The notes under the pieces were generated by a model. That model was not told the DNA's origin. It saw only the letters and a program-made list of their open reading frames with translations, and made no database searches. 64,000 nucleotides of DNA, from positions 16,786 to 80,785 of the forward strand of contig CACBDG010000008.1 in assembly GCA_902537945.1 (NCBI GenBank), in the 5' to 3' direction. The DNA comes from an uncultured SAR116 cluster alpha proteobacterium. Its GTDB lineage: Bacteria; Pseudomonadota; Alphaproteobacteria; Puniceispirillales; Marisalimonadaceae. Shown here one piece after another: positions 46,369-54,275 of the stretch; the stretch's first letter is position 1, and the number at the start of each line of letters is the position of its first letter. The position numbers and the translations under genes are program-made.

Positions 46369-48081
46369 TTATTCTTTTTCCATCATATTTTTAAATACGC
46401 TGGAAACTCGACCTGCCTCGTCACCAACTATCATTCTAATTACAGCAACTTTATCATCATAAGTATTAGCTGTATCTAACATCTCAGCTGATATGGCCGC
46501 TTTTTTTGGTTTTAATTTTGCTTTTATATCTTCAAGAGATTCACCTTCTTGTACTTCAATTTTGTCATCTACTTCGTCATCATCGTCAGAAGCCATCGCA
46601 CTAGGTCCAGATGTATAACCAGCTGGAACAAGAACTCTTTTCAATAAAGGGTGTAATGCTCCAAATATAACAATTGCCAAAATTAGTACTGTTGCTAATT
46701 GTTGAAGAAGTTCTTGTACAGATTCATTTTCATACCACGGAGCTTCATCAGCCTCAAGAATGTCTACAAAAGGACTGCTTGTTACAGTAACACTATCTCC
46801 TCTTGCTTCGTCGAATCCAAGAGCTTCTTGAACAAGAGATTTTATCTCTAATAACTTATCATCACTTAACTTTTCAAAAGAAATAACTCCTTCTGGATTT
46901 ATAGTTTTCTTTTCACGAATAATCACTGCAGCTTTTATTTTTTTTATTTCTCCATATTGAGCCTTAGTAGTTTCAACTTTTCTACTAACTTCATAATTTT
47001 TTACAGAAGTTTGACTTCTTTGTTTCAAACTTCCCCCAACTTCTTTACCTTCTGGAACTTGGGTCTTTAAATCAGGGGCTAAAGGAGGAGCGTTCGACAA
47101 TGCTCCAGGAATACCTCTAGCTTCTGGATTTGCACTTTCATCTAATGAATTTTGTTCACTTCTAAGGGCATTACCTTTAGGATCAACGGATTCTTCAGTT
47201 ATCTCTCTTTGAGTAAAATTCATATCAACATTTATTTCAGCCTTTAAATTACCTGCCCCTACTATTGGTGTTAATAATGAGATAATTCTAGATTTGTAAA
47301 TTTCACCCAATCTAATAGTCTGTGACATTTGCTCACTTGAAATTGAGGCAGAAAGGTCGTTTGATGGTTTTGACAAAAGTTCACCAAATTGATCAACAAC
47401 AGTTATATTTTCTGCAGGTAAATTTGGGACTGAGGATGCTACAAGATGAACTATTGACTGTACTTGTTGCCTTCCTAAGGATCTACCATTAGCTAATTTT
47501 ACAAATACTGACGCAGAAGGAAGAGCAATTTCTCTTGCAAAAACTGTTTTTTCAGGAATGGCTAAATGAACTCTTGCAGAACTTACTCCAGATATATGAT
47601 TGATTGACCGTGCTAATTCTGTTTCTAAGGATTGTTTAATTTTAATAGCCTCAACAGACCTGCTAGTTCCCATTGGCATGTCACCTAAACTGTCATAACC
47701 GTCAGGAACTGACGATGGTAAACCTTCACCTGCAAGCAACATTCTAGATTCATGATAATCTTTTACTGGCACAATGACTTCTCCAGTGGATGGATTAAGA
47801 GATGCATTTACACCATTCTGCTTCAATGTTTGAACTACCAAAGCCTTTTCACTTTCTGGTAATGAAGCAAACAGTGTTGTCATATCAGATTTTTGCATTG
47901 TAAAAAAGACAATTAATCCAACAAAAGCAACAATAACTCCAAATATCAATGGAATTGATTTCTGTACTGCTGGATCAGATGTCATTTTCCTTACATTTGA
48001 AATTGATGTGGAAATCCTGCTTATTATATTGGTATTTTGATTTGTACCAGTTAGTTCATTTCCTGTTGTTGCTTCTGCCAT
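46369..48081 (-). CDS. fliF: Flagellar MS-ring protein FliF
   Basis: Forms the MS ring in the inner membrane. The 570 aa have two transmembrane segments (about 42-63 and 460-480), the periplasmic ring-building domains (TLKQNGVNASLNPSTGEVIV, GEGLPSSVPDGYD), and a C-terminal FliG-binding tail (MIVGDEAGRVSSVFKNMM). Length is normal. It lies between fliE and fliG. Confidence 0.96.
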   Translation of the reverse strand: MAEATTGNELTGTNQNTNIISRISTSISNVRKMTSDPAVQKSIPLIFGVIVAFVGLIVFFTMQKSDMTTLFASLPESEKALVVQTLKQNGVNASLNPSTGEVIVPVKDYHESRMLLAGEGLPSSVPDGYDSLGDMPMGTSRSVEAIKIKQSLETELARSINHISGVSSARVHLAIPEKTVFAREIALPSASVFVKLANGRSLGRQQVQSIVHLVASSVPNLPAENITVVDQFGELLSKPSNDLSASISSEQMSQTIRLGEIYKSRIISLLTPIVGAGNLKAEINVDMNFTQREITEESVDPKGNALRSEQNSLDESANPEARGIPGALSNAPPLAPDLKTQVPEGKEVGGSLKQRSQTSVKNYEVSRKVETTKAQYGEIKKIKAAVIIREKKTINPEGVISFEKLSDDKLLEIKSLVQEALGFDEARGDSVTVTSSPFVDILEADEAPWYENESVQELLQQLATVLILAIVIFGALHPLLKRVLVPAGYTSGPSAMASDDDDEVDDKIEVQEGESLEDIKAKLKPKKAAISAEMLDTANTYDDKVAVIRMIVGDEAGRVSSVFKNMMEKE

Positions 48082-48103
48082 AGTTTTTTCCTAACATTTT
48101 TAA

Positions 48104-48415
48104 TTAAACGGGCATGTTCATAATATCTTTGTAAGAACTCAAAACTTTGTTTCTCACATTTAATGTCATTTGAAATGCAATATTTGAAATTTGTTGTTGC
48201 ATAATAACTTTTGTCAGATCAGTTTCTTTACCTAATTCATAATCTTTAGTTATTTTTGATGACTTGTTTTGACTTTCTGCAACAGAATTAATAGCTTCAG
48301 TTATCTTCTTTGAAAATTCTTCAGGTTTTTTATTAGTTGAAAAAGCTTCATTAGCTTTTTCTAAAATATTTTGCCTTAATAAACCTGTGCTAATGCTCTG
48401 ATCTGAAATTTTCAT
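48104..48415 (-). CDS. fliE: Flagellar basal-body protein FliE
   Basis: Joins the MS ring to the rod. The 103 aa end in the family motif FQMTLNVRNKVLSSYKDIMNMPV, with TDLTKVIMQQQISNIAF before it. It begins 14 bases after the flbD-like gene, with AAAAGGAA as ribosome-binding site, so the regulator and the basal-body genes are co-transcribed. Confidence 0.95.
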   Translation of the reverse strand: MKISDQSISTGLLRQNILEKANEAFSTNKKPEEFSKKITEAINSVAESQNKSSKITKDYELGKETDLTKVIMQQQISNIAFQMTLNVRNKVLSSYKDIMNMPV

Positions 48416-48429
48416 AATTTATATTCCTT

Positions 48430-49626
48430 TTAAGTTGCTTTAGCCAAAGCCAGTTGATCTGCAAAAGAATCAACTGATGAACTTTCGTTAATTTTTGACA
48501 GTGACTTGTCTATCATAATTGATTTATTATCAATTATGTTCTGATTGCATAATACAAGTGCTCTCTGAAGAGTGTTTTCAAGTTCTCTTACATTTCCTGG
48601 CCAATGGTGGTTCAATAACAATTCTCTTGCCTCGCTAGTCAGGTAAGGCACGGATTGATGTTCTTGATTATGTTTATCTAAAATTTTGATTGCAATAGGT
48701 AATATATCATTTTTTCTTGATGATAAATTGAGAGTTTGAAGAGGGAAAACATTAAGTCTATAATATAAATCCTCTCTAAATCTAGACTGATTCACTTCAT
48801 ATGCCATATCTCTGTTAGATGTTGCTAAAACCCTTACATCAACTTCAATATCCCTTTGTCCACCAACGGGTGTAACTTTTCTTTCTTGTAAAACTCTTAA
48901 TAATTTTGCCTGCAAAGACAAAGGCATTTCAGAAATTTCATCTAGAAGTAGTGTTCCTTTGTCAGCTGCTCTGAAAATACCTTTATTAGCATTTGATGCT
49001 CCAGTAAATGCTCCCTTTTCGTGACCAAAAAGAATGGCCTCTAGCATATTTTCAGGTATTGCTGCACAATTTACTGCAACAAACGGGTCATCTTTTCTAT
49101 TAGAATTTTCATGAAGATAATTTGCTAGCACTTCTTTACCTGAGCCTGTTGGACCATTTATAAAAACAGTCACATCTGTGCTTGCAACTCTTCTAGCTAA
49201 AGACAATAGCTCATATGTTTTTGCATCTCCTGCTGAAAATGATATGTTTGGGCAACAAGTATTAAAGATTAGCTCCAAAGAATATTGGTCTGCATAATCT
49301 TCTACATTAATTCTTTTTACAGCTCCCCCTAACTCATCTTTAATCTCTATTCCTTTACAATTACTATCATCGGCAATAATAATAATTTTCGTCAATTTTG
49401 CTTGCCTTGCTATTGAAACTAATTTTGATGAACCCCCAATTTCTCTCTCAAAAACATCTGAACATACAACTGTGTCTGCCTCGTAACCAACAAGATCAAT
49501 ACCCAGAAAATCTGGTTTTGAACTACCTACACCTGCTTTAATGACTGTAATATCTCTTTTTTCTAAAATATCACATAAACTATTAGCAATATTTAAACTA
49601 TTATTTACAACTATTACTTGGTTCAT
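48430..49626 (-). CDS. flbD: FlbD/FleR-like sigma-54 activator without DNA-binding domain
   Basis: Enhancer-binding-protein family member of 398 aa. Residues 1-115 look like a degenerate receiver (opening MNQVIVVNNSLNIANSLCDI; IIIIADD), with no obvious phospho-aspartate set. The AAA+ domain (about 130-365) is complete: Walker A GPTGSGKE, the sigma-54 contact loop GAFTGA, Walker B LLLDEISEMP and RELENTLQRALVLC. The protein stops about 30 residues later (ADQLALAKAT); there is no Fis-type helix-turn-helix, and fliE begins 14 bases further, so none was lost to a frameshift. It heads the fliE-fliN operon behind a sigma-54 promoter. FleR-like is an equally good label. Confidence 0.85.
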   Translation of the reverse strand: MNQVIVVNNSLNIANSLCDILEKRDITVIKAGVGSSKPDFLGIDLVGYEADTVVCSDVFEREIGGSSKLVSIARQAKLTKIIIIADDSNCKGIEIKDELGGAVKRINVEDYADQYSLELIFNTCCPNISFSAGDAKTYELLSLARRVASTDVTVFINGPTGSGKEVLANYLHENSNRKDDPFVAVNCAAIPENMLEAILFGHEKGAFTGASNANKGIFRAADKGTLLLDEISEMPLSLQAKLLRVLQERKVTPVGGQRDIEVDVRVLATSNRDMAYEVNQSRFREDLYYRLNVFPLQTLNLSSRKNDILPIAIKILDKHNQEHQSVPYLTSEARELLLNHHWPGNVRELENTLQRALVLCNQNIIDNKSIMIDKSLSKINESSSVDSFADQLALAKAT

Positions 49627-49659
49627 AAAACGCTCCTAAAAATATCGAAAAACTTAGAA

Positions 49660-49673
49660 GCAAGAAGCTTGCC
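49660..49673 (-). promoter_or_regulatory. Sigma-54 promoter ahead of the flbD-fliE operon
   Basis: On the minus strand: TTGGCAAGCTTCTTGCTTC, with GG at 49673-49672 and GC at 49661-49660, the exact -24/-12 spacing. The predicted start is about 25 bases before the ATG at 49626, which has AGGAG in front. The regulator may therefore be controlled by its own sigma factor. The remaining gap to the divergent gene at 49814 shows nothing else definite. Confidence 0.82.
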
Positions 49674-49813
49674 AACTTATTTTTTTTCAAATTTTCTCAT
49701 GAAATTATAGTGTGTATTAAGATTTTTTTGGATATGAGATTGATTTATCATATAAAATGTCATTATTATGACAATTATAATTAATACAATTCAATTATTT
49801 GACGGACTGTAAA

Positions 49814-50956
49814 ATGAACGTTGTCGACAAATTAAACAATCAATCTAAACTAAAAAATTCTATGTTAGACAAGATTAATCAAATTATTGATGGCGAAAGT
49901 CCTGAGACAAAGTCAATGAAAAATTTAATAGCTATGGTATCTCAGACAGATAGCACAGCATTAATTTTAGGTGAAACTGGTACTGGCAAAGATATTGTTG
50001 CCCAAGCAATTCACAAATGTTCTCAAAAAAAAGGACCTTTCATTACTGTAAATTGTGCAGCAATTCCTTCTGAATTATTAGAGTCCGAACTATTTGGGCA
50101 TGAAAAAGGTTCTTTCACAGGTGCTGATAAACAAAGAAAGGGTAGATTTGAACAATCTAGTGGTGGGTCCCTTTTTCTTGATGAAATTGGCGATATGCCA
50201 TTACCTCTTCAGGCGAAACTACTAAGAGCTATTGAAAGTAAAACAATACAAAGAGTTGGCGGAGCACAGGATATTAAAATAGATTTAAGATTGATTTGTG
50301 CAACACATAGAGATCTTGAAAAAAAAGTTGAAACTGGTGAATTTAGAGCAGATTTGTTCTTTAGAATAAATGTTCTTCCTATCAACGTCCCCTCTTTAGC
50401 TGAGAGAAGAACAGACATACCTAGTTTACAAAAAACTCTTTTAAATAATCTTAAAGTTGAAGAAACACAAAAACCAATTTTTACAACAGATGCTATAACT
50501 GCTCTTTGCAAACACAATTGGCCTGGAAATGTACGCGAATTAAAAAATGTAATCGAAAGAGCTTGCATAATTTTTCCTGGAAAGGAAATTACCGGCACAA
50601 ATGTTTATGAAAATTTACTAAGATTAAAAGTCCCTACAGTTGCTGAAGAACAAGAAGCACTTTGGGAAATGACATCTGATTTAAGCGGAATAACTAACAT
50701 TGAAGAAAACGACCTTTCTAACAGTCTGGAAGATTATTTGCCGCATCCTAAAAATTATAAAAACTGGTTTTCTTTTTATGATGAAATAGATTTAAGAAGA
50801 CATCTTCAAGATGTTGAAATTGTTTTAATAGAAGAGGCACTTGAAAAAACTAATAATAAGGTGGCTCTAGCTGCTGATAAATTAAAATTAAGACGCACCA
50901 CTTTAATTGAAAAAATGAAAAAATATTCAATTAATGTAAATCAAACCATTAATTAA
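49814..50956 (+). CDS. FleQ-like sigma-54 activator without receiver domain
   Basis: Second enhancer-binding protein, 380 aa from ATG 49814 (an in-frame TTG at 49799 is less likely; no strong ribosome-binding site is seen for either). The AAA+ domain starts almost at once: Walker A GETGTGKD, sigma-54 loop GSFTGA (serine replacing the usual alanine), Walker B LFLDEIGDMP, CATHRDLE and NWPGNVRELKNVIERACIIFP in pieces. The C-terminus (about 325-375) is a Fis-type helix-turn-helix, VALAADKLKLRRTTLIEKMK, closest in feel to FleQ. There is no N-terminal regulatory domain. It diverges from the flbD-like gene and converges with the flagellin gene, overlapping its end by 8 bases. Confidence 0.85.
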   Translation: MNVVDKLNNQSKLKNSMLDKINQIIDGESPETKSMKNLIAMVSQTDSTALILGETGTGKDIVAQAIHKCSQKKGPFITVNCAAIPSELLESELFGHEKGSFTGADKQRKGRFEQSSGGSLFLDEIGDMPLPLQAKLLRAIESKTIQRVGGAQDIKIDLRLICATHRDLEKKVETGEFRADLFFRINVLPINVPSLAERRTDIPSLQKTLLNNLKVEETQKPIFTTDAITALCKHNWPGNVRELKNVIERACIIFPGKEITGTNVYENLLRLKVPTVAEEQEALWEMTSDLSGITNIEENDLSNSLEDYLPHPKNYKNWFSFYDEIDLRRHLQDVEIVLIEEALEKTNNKVALAADKLKLRRTTLIEKMKKYSINVNQTIN

Positions 50957-52940
50957 TTAATCTCAAAAAAACTTCACCACTTGCATTAGCTTGAGCAAGC
51001 ATAGAAGAGGCAGCTTTGGACATAATTTGAGCTTTTGTAAGCTTTGCTGTCTCTAAAGCAAAATCTGCATCTTCTATTTTAGATAATCTTGAAGAAGAAT
51101 TATTTTTAGCATCAAGTAAATAACTTAACCTATGGTCAATTGCGTTTTCACTGGCTCCAAATTTCGCTCTAGTGTTGGCTATTGTATCAATTGCAGTATC
51201 AATATTAGTTAAAGCAGATGTCGCATTTGAAGAACTTGATACCGAGACAATTGATCCTGGAGTTAATGCACTACTAGATGCTTGAGCCTGAAAACCAAGC
51301 TCAGAAACATCGTCTCCAGATATTTTTATAATATCTCCAGCACTATGTGTTAACAAAATTTGCCCTTTAAATGTTACTGAACTTCCAACAGAGATGGTCG
51401 CACCTGTTGCATCAGTGTGACCATCAATAAAAACACCTGGGGTCCCTCCATGAGCAATTACTATATCAGCTCCACTAGCACTTGAAAGTTGAACTTCTCC
51501 ACTGGAATTGGCTGAAGCAACAATGTCACCTATTGAAGCATTATTAATTGCAGTAATAGTTTCTGTTTCATTAGTTACACTTCCAAAATTAATTGTATTA
51601 CCATTAATACTTATATTTGAAGCTGCTGTTGAAGCTTCTGAAAAATTTAAGTCTAGGGTGACTAAATTATCTCCCGAAGCGGTTACATTAGTTGATGACG
51701 AAACAGCGTTAATAGCAATAGCTTTTGCTGCAGCTGTTGAACTATCTGATGCGCCAATGGCAACATCATTTATTTTAATATCATGAGATGCAGTAAGAGC
51801 ATTTGTTGAAACTAGATCTGATCTTATTACTGTACTTGAGTCAATTTCATTAAAACCAAATCTAGCTAAATCATCTATATTTCCACTATTGGATGCATAG
51901 CCATTAGCTTTTGTCATTGCTTCAATTTTAACAAAAGTTCCATCAACATTTTCTAATTTTATATATCCTAAATAGGTACCTGCAGTAAATCCTGCATCAG
52001 TTGGTGCATTTCCTCCAATTACTATATCGTTTCCGGTAGTATTTGATAATGATATTGTATTATCTGAATTAAGTGTGGCTGTAACTCCTCCAGCTTCTTG
52101 GTTTATCTCAGTAACTAAATTTTCTAAACTTGTTTGAATTGAAATAACATTAGTGTTAATTGTAAAACTATTGCTCATACTCAAAGAATTTTTTGCAGCG
52201 GATGTAAGTTTATTAAAACCTGTAGCAGAGGCACCATGCGAATTAGAGTTGGCATTTATAGCAGTTACTAGAGCTGCAGCAGTATTGTTCCCTGTTGTTA
52301 AATTGGAAGTTAGTGTAGCAGCGAGAGCATTTTGCCCATTTATTTTAATATCACTGGCAGCTAAATTACTGCTATAATTAAAGCTTGTTACCCTGCCACT
52401 CGTAAATTCTTTTACTCCAGAAGCTCCAGACAGTCCAAGAGCAGTACTATTAGATTTAACTAGTTCAATAGAAACTTTGTCATCTTTATTTTCTCCCATT
52501 AAAAAGCTTACATTATTTGAAGAACCATCCAATAATTTGATTGTATTAAATTTTATTATTCCAGTAAGAGAGTCTATTTCTGTTAAATAAGAATTTATTT
52601 CAACTTGCAGAGTATTTCTATCTGCAGTTGTTAAGGTAGTGCTACTCCCTTGAACAACAAGTTCTCTTATTCTAGCAAGTATATTATTAATTGAACTCAG
52701 ACCACTATCTGCTGTTTGAGTAAGTAATTTTCCTTCACCACCATTGGAAATTGCTTCTTGAAGTGATAAAATTTTAGCATTAAGCCTAGAAATTGGACCA
52801 ATTGATGATGGATCATCTGAAGAACTATTAATTCTTTTACCTGATGACAACCTTTCTGTACTTTCAGTTATCTCCTTTATTTGATTAGACATATTTCTTT
52901 GAATAAATTGAGAAGCAGTCAAATTACCAATATTAAGCAT
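50949..52940 (-). CDS. Large flagellin-like protein (663 aa)
   Basis: N-terminal D0/D1 flagellin domain (MLNIGNLTASQFIQRNMSNQ; ERLSSGKRINSSSDD; ARIRELVVQGSS) and C-terminal D1/D0 (FGASENAIDHRLSYLLDAKN; IEDADFALETAKLTKAQI). The variable core, about 390 residues, is serine/alanine/asparagine-rich with repeated DIKIN modules. The last residues, ANASGEVFLRLIN, depart from the usual QNVLxLL ending, so it may be a minor flagellin or a junction protein such as FlgL. GGAGGAA precedes the ATG. It is tail-to-tail with the FleQ-like gene. A shared promoter-like motif lies upstream. Confidence 0.88.
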   Translation of the reverse strand: MLNIGNLTASQFIQRNMSNQIKEITESTERLSSGKRINSSSDDPSSIGPISRLNAKILSLQEAISNGGEGKLLTQTADSGLSSINNILARIRELVVQGSSTTLTTADRNTLQVEINSYLTEIDSLTGIIKFNTIKLLDGSSNNVSFLMGENKDDKVSIELVKSNSTALGLSGASGVKEFTSGRVTSFNYSSNLAASDIKINGQNALAATLTSNLTTGNNTAAALVTAINANSNSHGASATGFNKLTSAAKNSLSMSNSFTINTNVISIQTSLENLVTEINQEAGGVTATLNSDNTISLSNTTGNDIVIGGNAPTDAGFTAGTYLGYIKLENVDGTFVKIEAMTKANGYASNSGNIDDLARFGFNEIDSSTVIRSDLVSTNALTASHDIKINDVAIGASDSSTAAAKAIAINAVSSSTNVTASGDNLVTLDLNFSEASTAASNISINGNTINFGSVTNETETITAINNASIGDIVASANSSGEVQLSSASGADIVIAHGGTPGVFIDGHTDATGATISVGSSVTFKGQILLTHSAGDIIKISGDDVSELGFQAQASSSALTPGSIVSVSSSSNATSALTNIDTAIDTIANTRAKFGASENAIDHRLSYLLDAKNNSSSRLSKIEDADFALETAKLTKAQIMSKAASSMLAQANASGEVFLRLIN

Positions 52941-52982
52941 AAATAAATTCCTCCACGAATTTTTATTAAGAATACGGGAGTA

Positions 52983-53011
52983 AATACGACTGAAAATTAA
53001 ATTTGTTTAAT
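52983..53011 (-). promoter_or_regulatory. Possible FliA-type promoter of the 663-aa flagellin gene
   Basis: On the minus strand ATTAAAC, 13 bases, then AGTCGTATT. The other minus-strand flagellin gene has ATTAAAC, 12 bases, then AGTCGTAAC at a comparable distance from its start. The layout TAAA-N15-GTCG is near the FliA consensus TAAA-N15-GCCGATAA. There is no sigma-54 motif here. AGTCGTA also occurs near 11158, so the hexamer alone proves little. Confidence 0.4.
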
Positions 53012-53043
53012 TTTTTTTTAAAATAAAATTTTTACAAATTTTA

Positions 53044-53337
53044 TTACTGATTCATAGAGTATGCTTTTAGTCTTTTATTAAATTTACTATGATTTTTTGA
53101 TAGGTTTTGTAATTTTTTTTCTGTGGCTTTTATATTTTCTAAATTATTTTCTAAAAGCTTGCCTATTCTTTTCTGAATTTGATTTTTCTTAATCTCACTT
53201 TTTTTAATTTTTTCTATTAATAATTTTCTTTGAGAATCAAGAAGTGATATTTGAGAAAATTCATTATTATAAATTAAATCTGATATCTTTTTTGAGAGAT
53301 TTTCTAATAAATCTAAATCTGAATTAAAAGTATCCAT
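53044..53337 (-). CDS. FliT-like small helical protein
   Basis: A 97-aa lysine/leucine/asparagine-rich, wholly helical protein beginning MDTFNSDLDLLENLSKKISD. It starts one base before the end of fliS, in the place FliT (flagellar cap chaperone and regulator) holds in fliD-fliS-fliT operons. FliT sequences are barely conserved, so the call depends on size, helix content and position. The short leader LIYNNEFSQISLLDSQRKLL fits a FliT-type helical hairpin. Confidence 0.6.
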   Translation of the reverse strand: MDTFNSDLDLLENLSKKISDLIYNNEFSQISLLDSQRKLLIEKIKKSEIKKNQIQKRIGKLLENNLENIKATEKKLQNLSKNHSKFNKRLKAYSMNQ

Positions 53338-53338
53338 T

Positions 53339-53776
53339 TTATTTATCTAAAGATGGTATTTCTTCCCACCCTTCCATTATTTGTTTTATAACATCAACAG
53401 CTTTGATGATTCCATCTTCAATTTTTTGACTAAACCCTCTAATGATTTCGTGACGACAATACTCATATAATTGAAAAAGATTAGTTGCGATCTCAAGTGC
53501 CTTATCAAAATCTAAACTAGTTTGAAGTCCATAAATAATTGATAATGCCTTGCTTAAATTTTTGGATTTATGACGAGCGTATTTTTCTTTCAAAACCTTA
53601 TCAACTAAATATTGATCTTGTTTTCTCTTTCTTTCATCTTGGATGTCTAAGACAATTTTTTGCATTGAATTCACTAATTCTTTCATTAAAGTTCTTACTA
53701 TTTCGTGTGAAGATGTAACAGCATTAGAAGATTGCTGTGTCTTTTTGTATGCATCAATATAATGATTATTTGTCAT
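53339..53776 (-). CDS. fliS: Flagellin chaperone FliS
   Basis: Cytoplasmic chaperone that holds flagellin unfolded before export. The 145 aa open NNHYIDAYKKTQQSSNAVTS, end with a helical segment, and contain KALSIIYGLQTSLDF and NLFQLYEYCRHEIIRG, matching FliS. Alphaproteobacteria such as Caulobacter use FlaF/FlbT instead, so FliS here fits a gamma-like flagellar system. It overlaps nothing and reads towards the FliT-like gene. Confidence 0.88.
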   Translation of the reverse strand: MTNNHYIDAYKKTQQSSNAVTSSHEIVRTLMKELVNSMQKIVLDIQDERKRKQDQYLVDKVLKEKYARHKSKNLSKALSIIYGLQTSLDFDKALEIATNLFQLYEYCRHEIIRGFSQKIEDGIIKAVDVIKQIMEGWEEIPSLDK

Positions 53777-53850
53777 AATTAAGAATTCAACTATTTATAA
53801 TAAAGTGTCAAAAATTTGATTTTTCATAAATTTTATGTTTAACTTACACC

Positions 53851-54207
53851 ATGATTGTTAATAATTCTCAAAACCCGTATTCTATAAGCGAGATTTATGC
53901 TTCTAAACCATTACGGAATGAAAGTGCAAGTCTGTCTGCAAACAGTATGCCAACTAATGATAGGATAGTCTCAGAAACTAGCGTTACGAAAAGACCTTTA
54001 AATAATACACCCCCAAATTTTATCAGACATGTTTACATAAACAACCAAACTCCAAGTAACGGATCACTTACAGAAAGCTTTATAAGATCAAGAGCCTCAT
54101 TATCACCATCATATTTTTATAATGAGATTGTAACTCGTTATAATATGATCAGTGTAATTCCAAAAGATCTTACTCACTTAAAAAAGTCAGTCGAAAAATA
54201 CGCATAG
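53851..54207 (+). CDS. Unknown 118-aa protein between fliS and a flagellin gene
   Basis: Not recognised. The protein is polar and serine/asparagine-rich (residues 1-65), with a more ordered C-terminal third (SYFYNEIVTRYNMISVIPKD to KKSVEKYA). It has no signal peptide, membrane helix, cysteine or known motif. There is no clear ribosome-binding site before the ATG at 53851. It is divergent from fliS and 68 bases before the 841-aa flagellin gene. Small secreted or regulatory flagellar proteins (FlgM, FlaG) have this size, but none of their motifs is seen. Confidence 0.5.
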   Translation: MIVNNSQNPYSISEIYASKPLRNESASLSANSMPTNDRIVSETSVTKRPLNNTPPNFIRHVYINNQTPSNGSLTESFIRSRASLSPSYFYNEIVTRYNMISVIPKDLTHLKKSVEKYA

Positions 54208-54225
54208 GTAAAAATATCTAATTTT

Positions 54226-54242
54226 TTGGCATAGCAATTGCA
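54226..54242 (+). promoter_or_regulatory. Sigma-54 promoter of the 841-aa flagellin gene
   Basis: TTGGCATAGCAATTGCA: GG at 54228-54229 and GC at 54240-54241, the exact sigma-54 spacing, with TTGC at -12. The predicted transcription start near 54252 leaves about 24 bases to the ATG at 54276 with GGAGA in between. It also shows that a GTG at 54243 cannot be the start codon. Confidence 0.88.
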
Positions 54243-54275
54243 GTGTTTTCCTACGAAATTAATTTGGAGATTGAT

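Noticed and set aside
53851..54207. Assigning the 118-aa gene as FlaG or FlgM
   Set aside because: Neither the FlaG C-terminal motif nor the FlgM sigma-binding region can be seen.
54243..54275. GTG start giving an 852-aa flagellin
   Set aside because: The codon lies at the -12 end of a sigma-54 promoter, upstream of the predicted transcription start; ATG 54276 with GGAGA gives the normal flagellin N-terminus.
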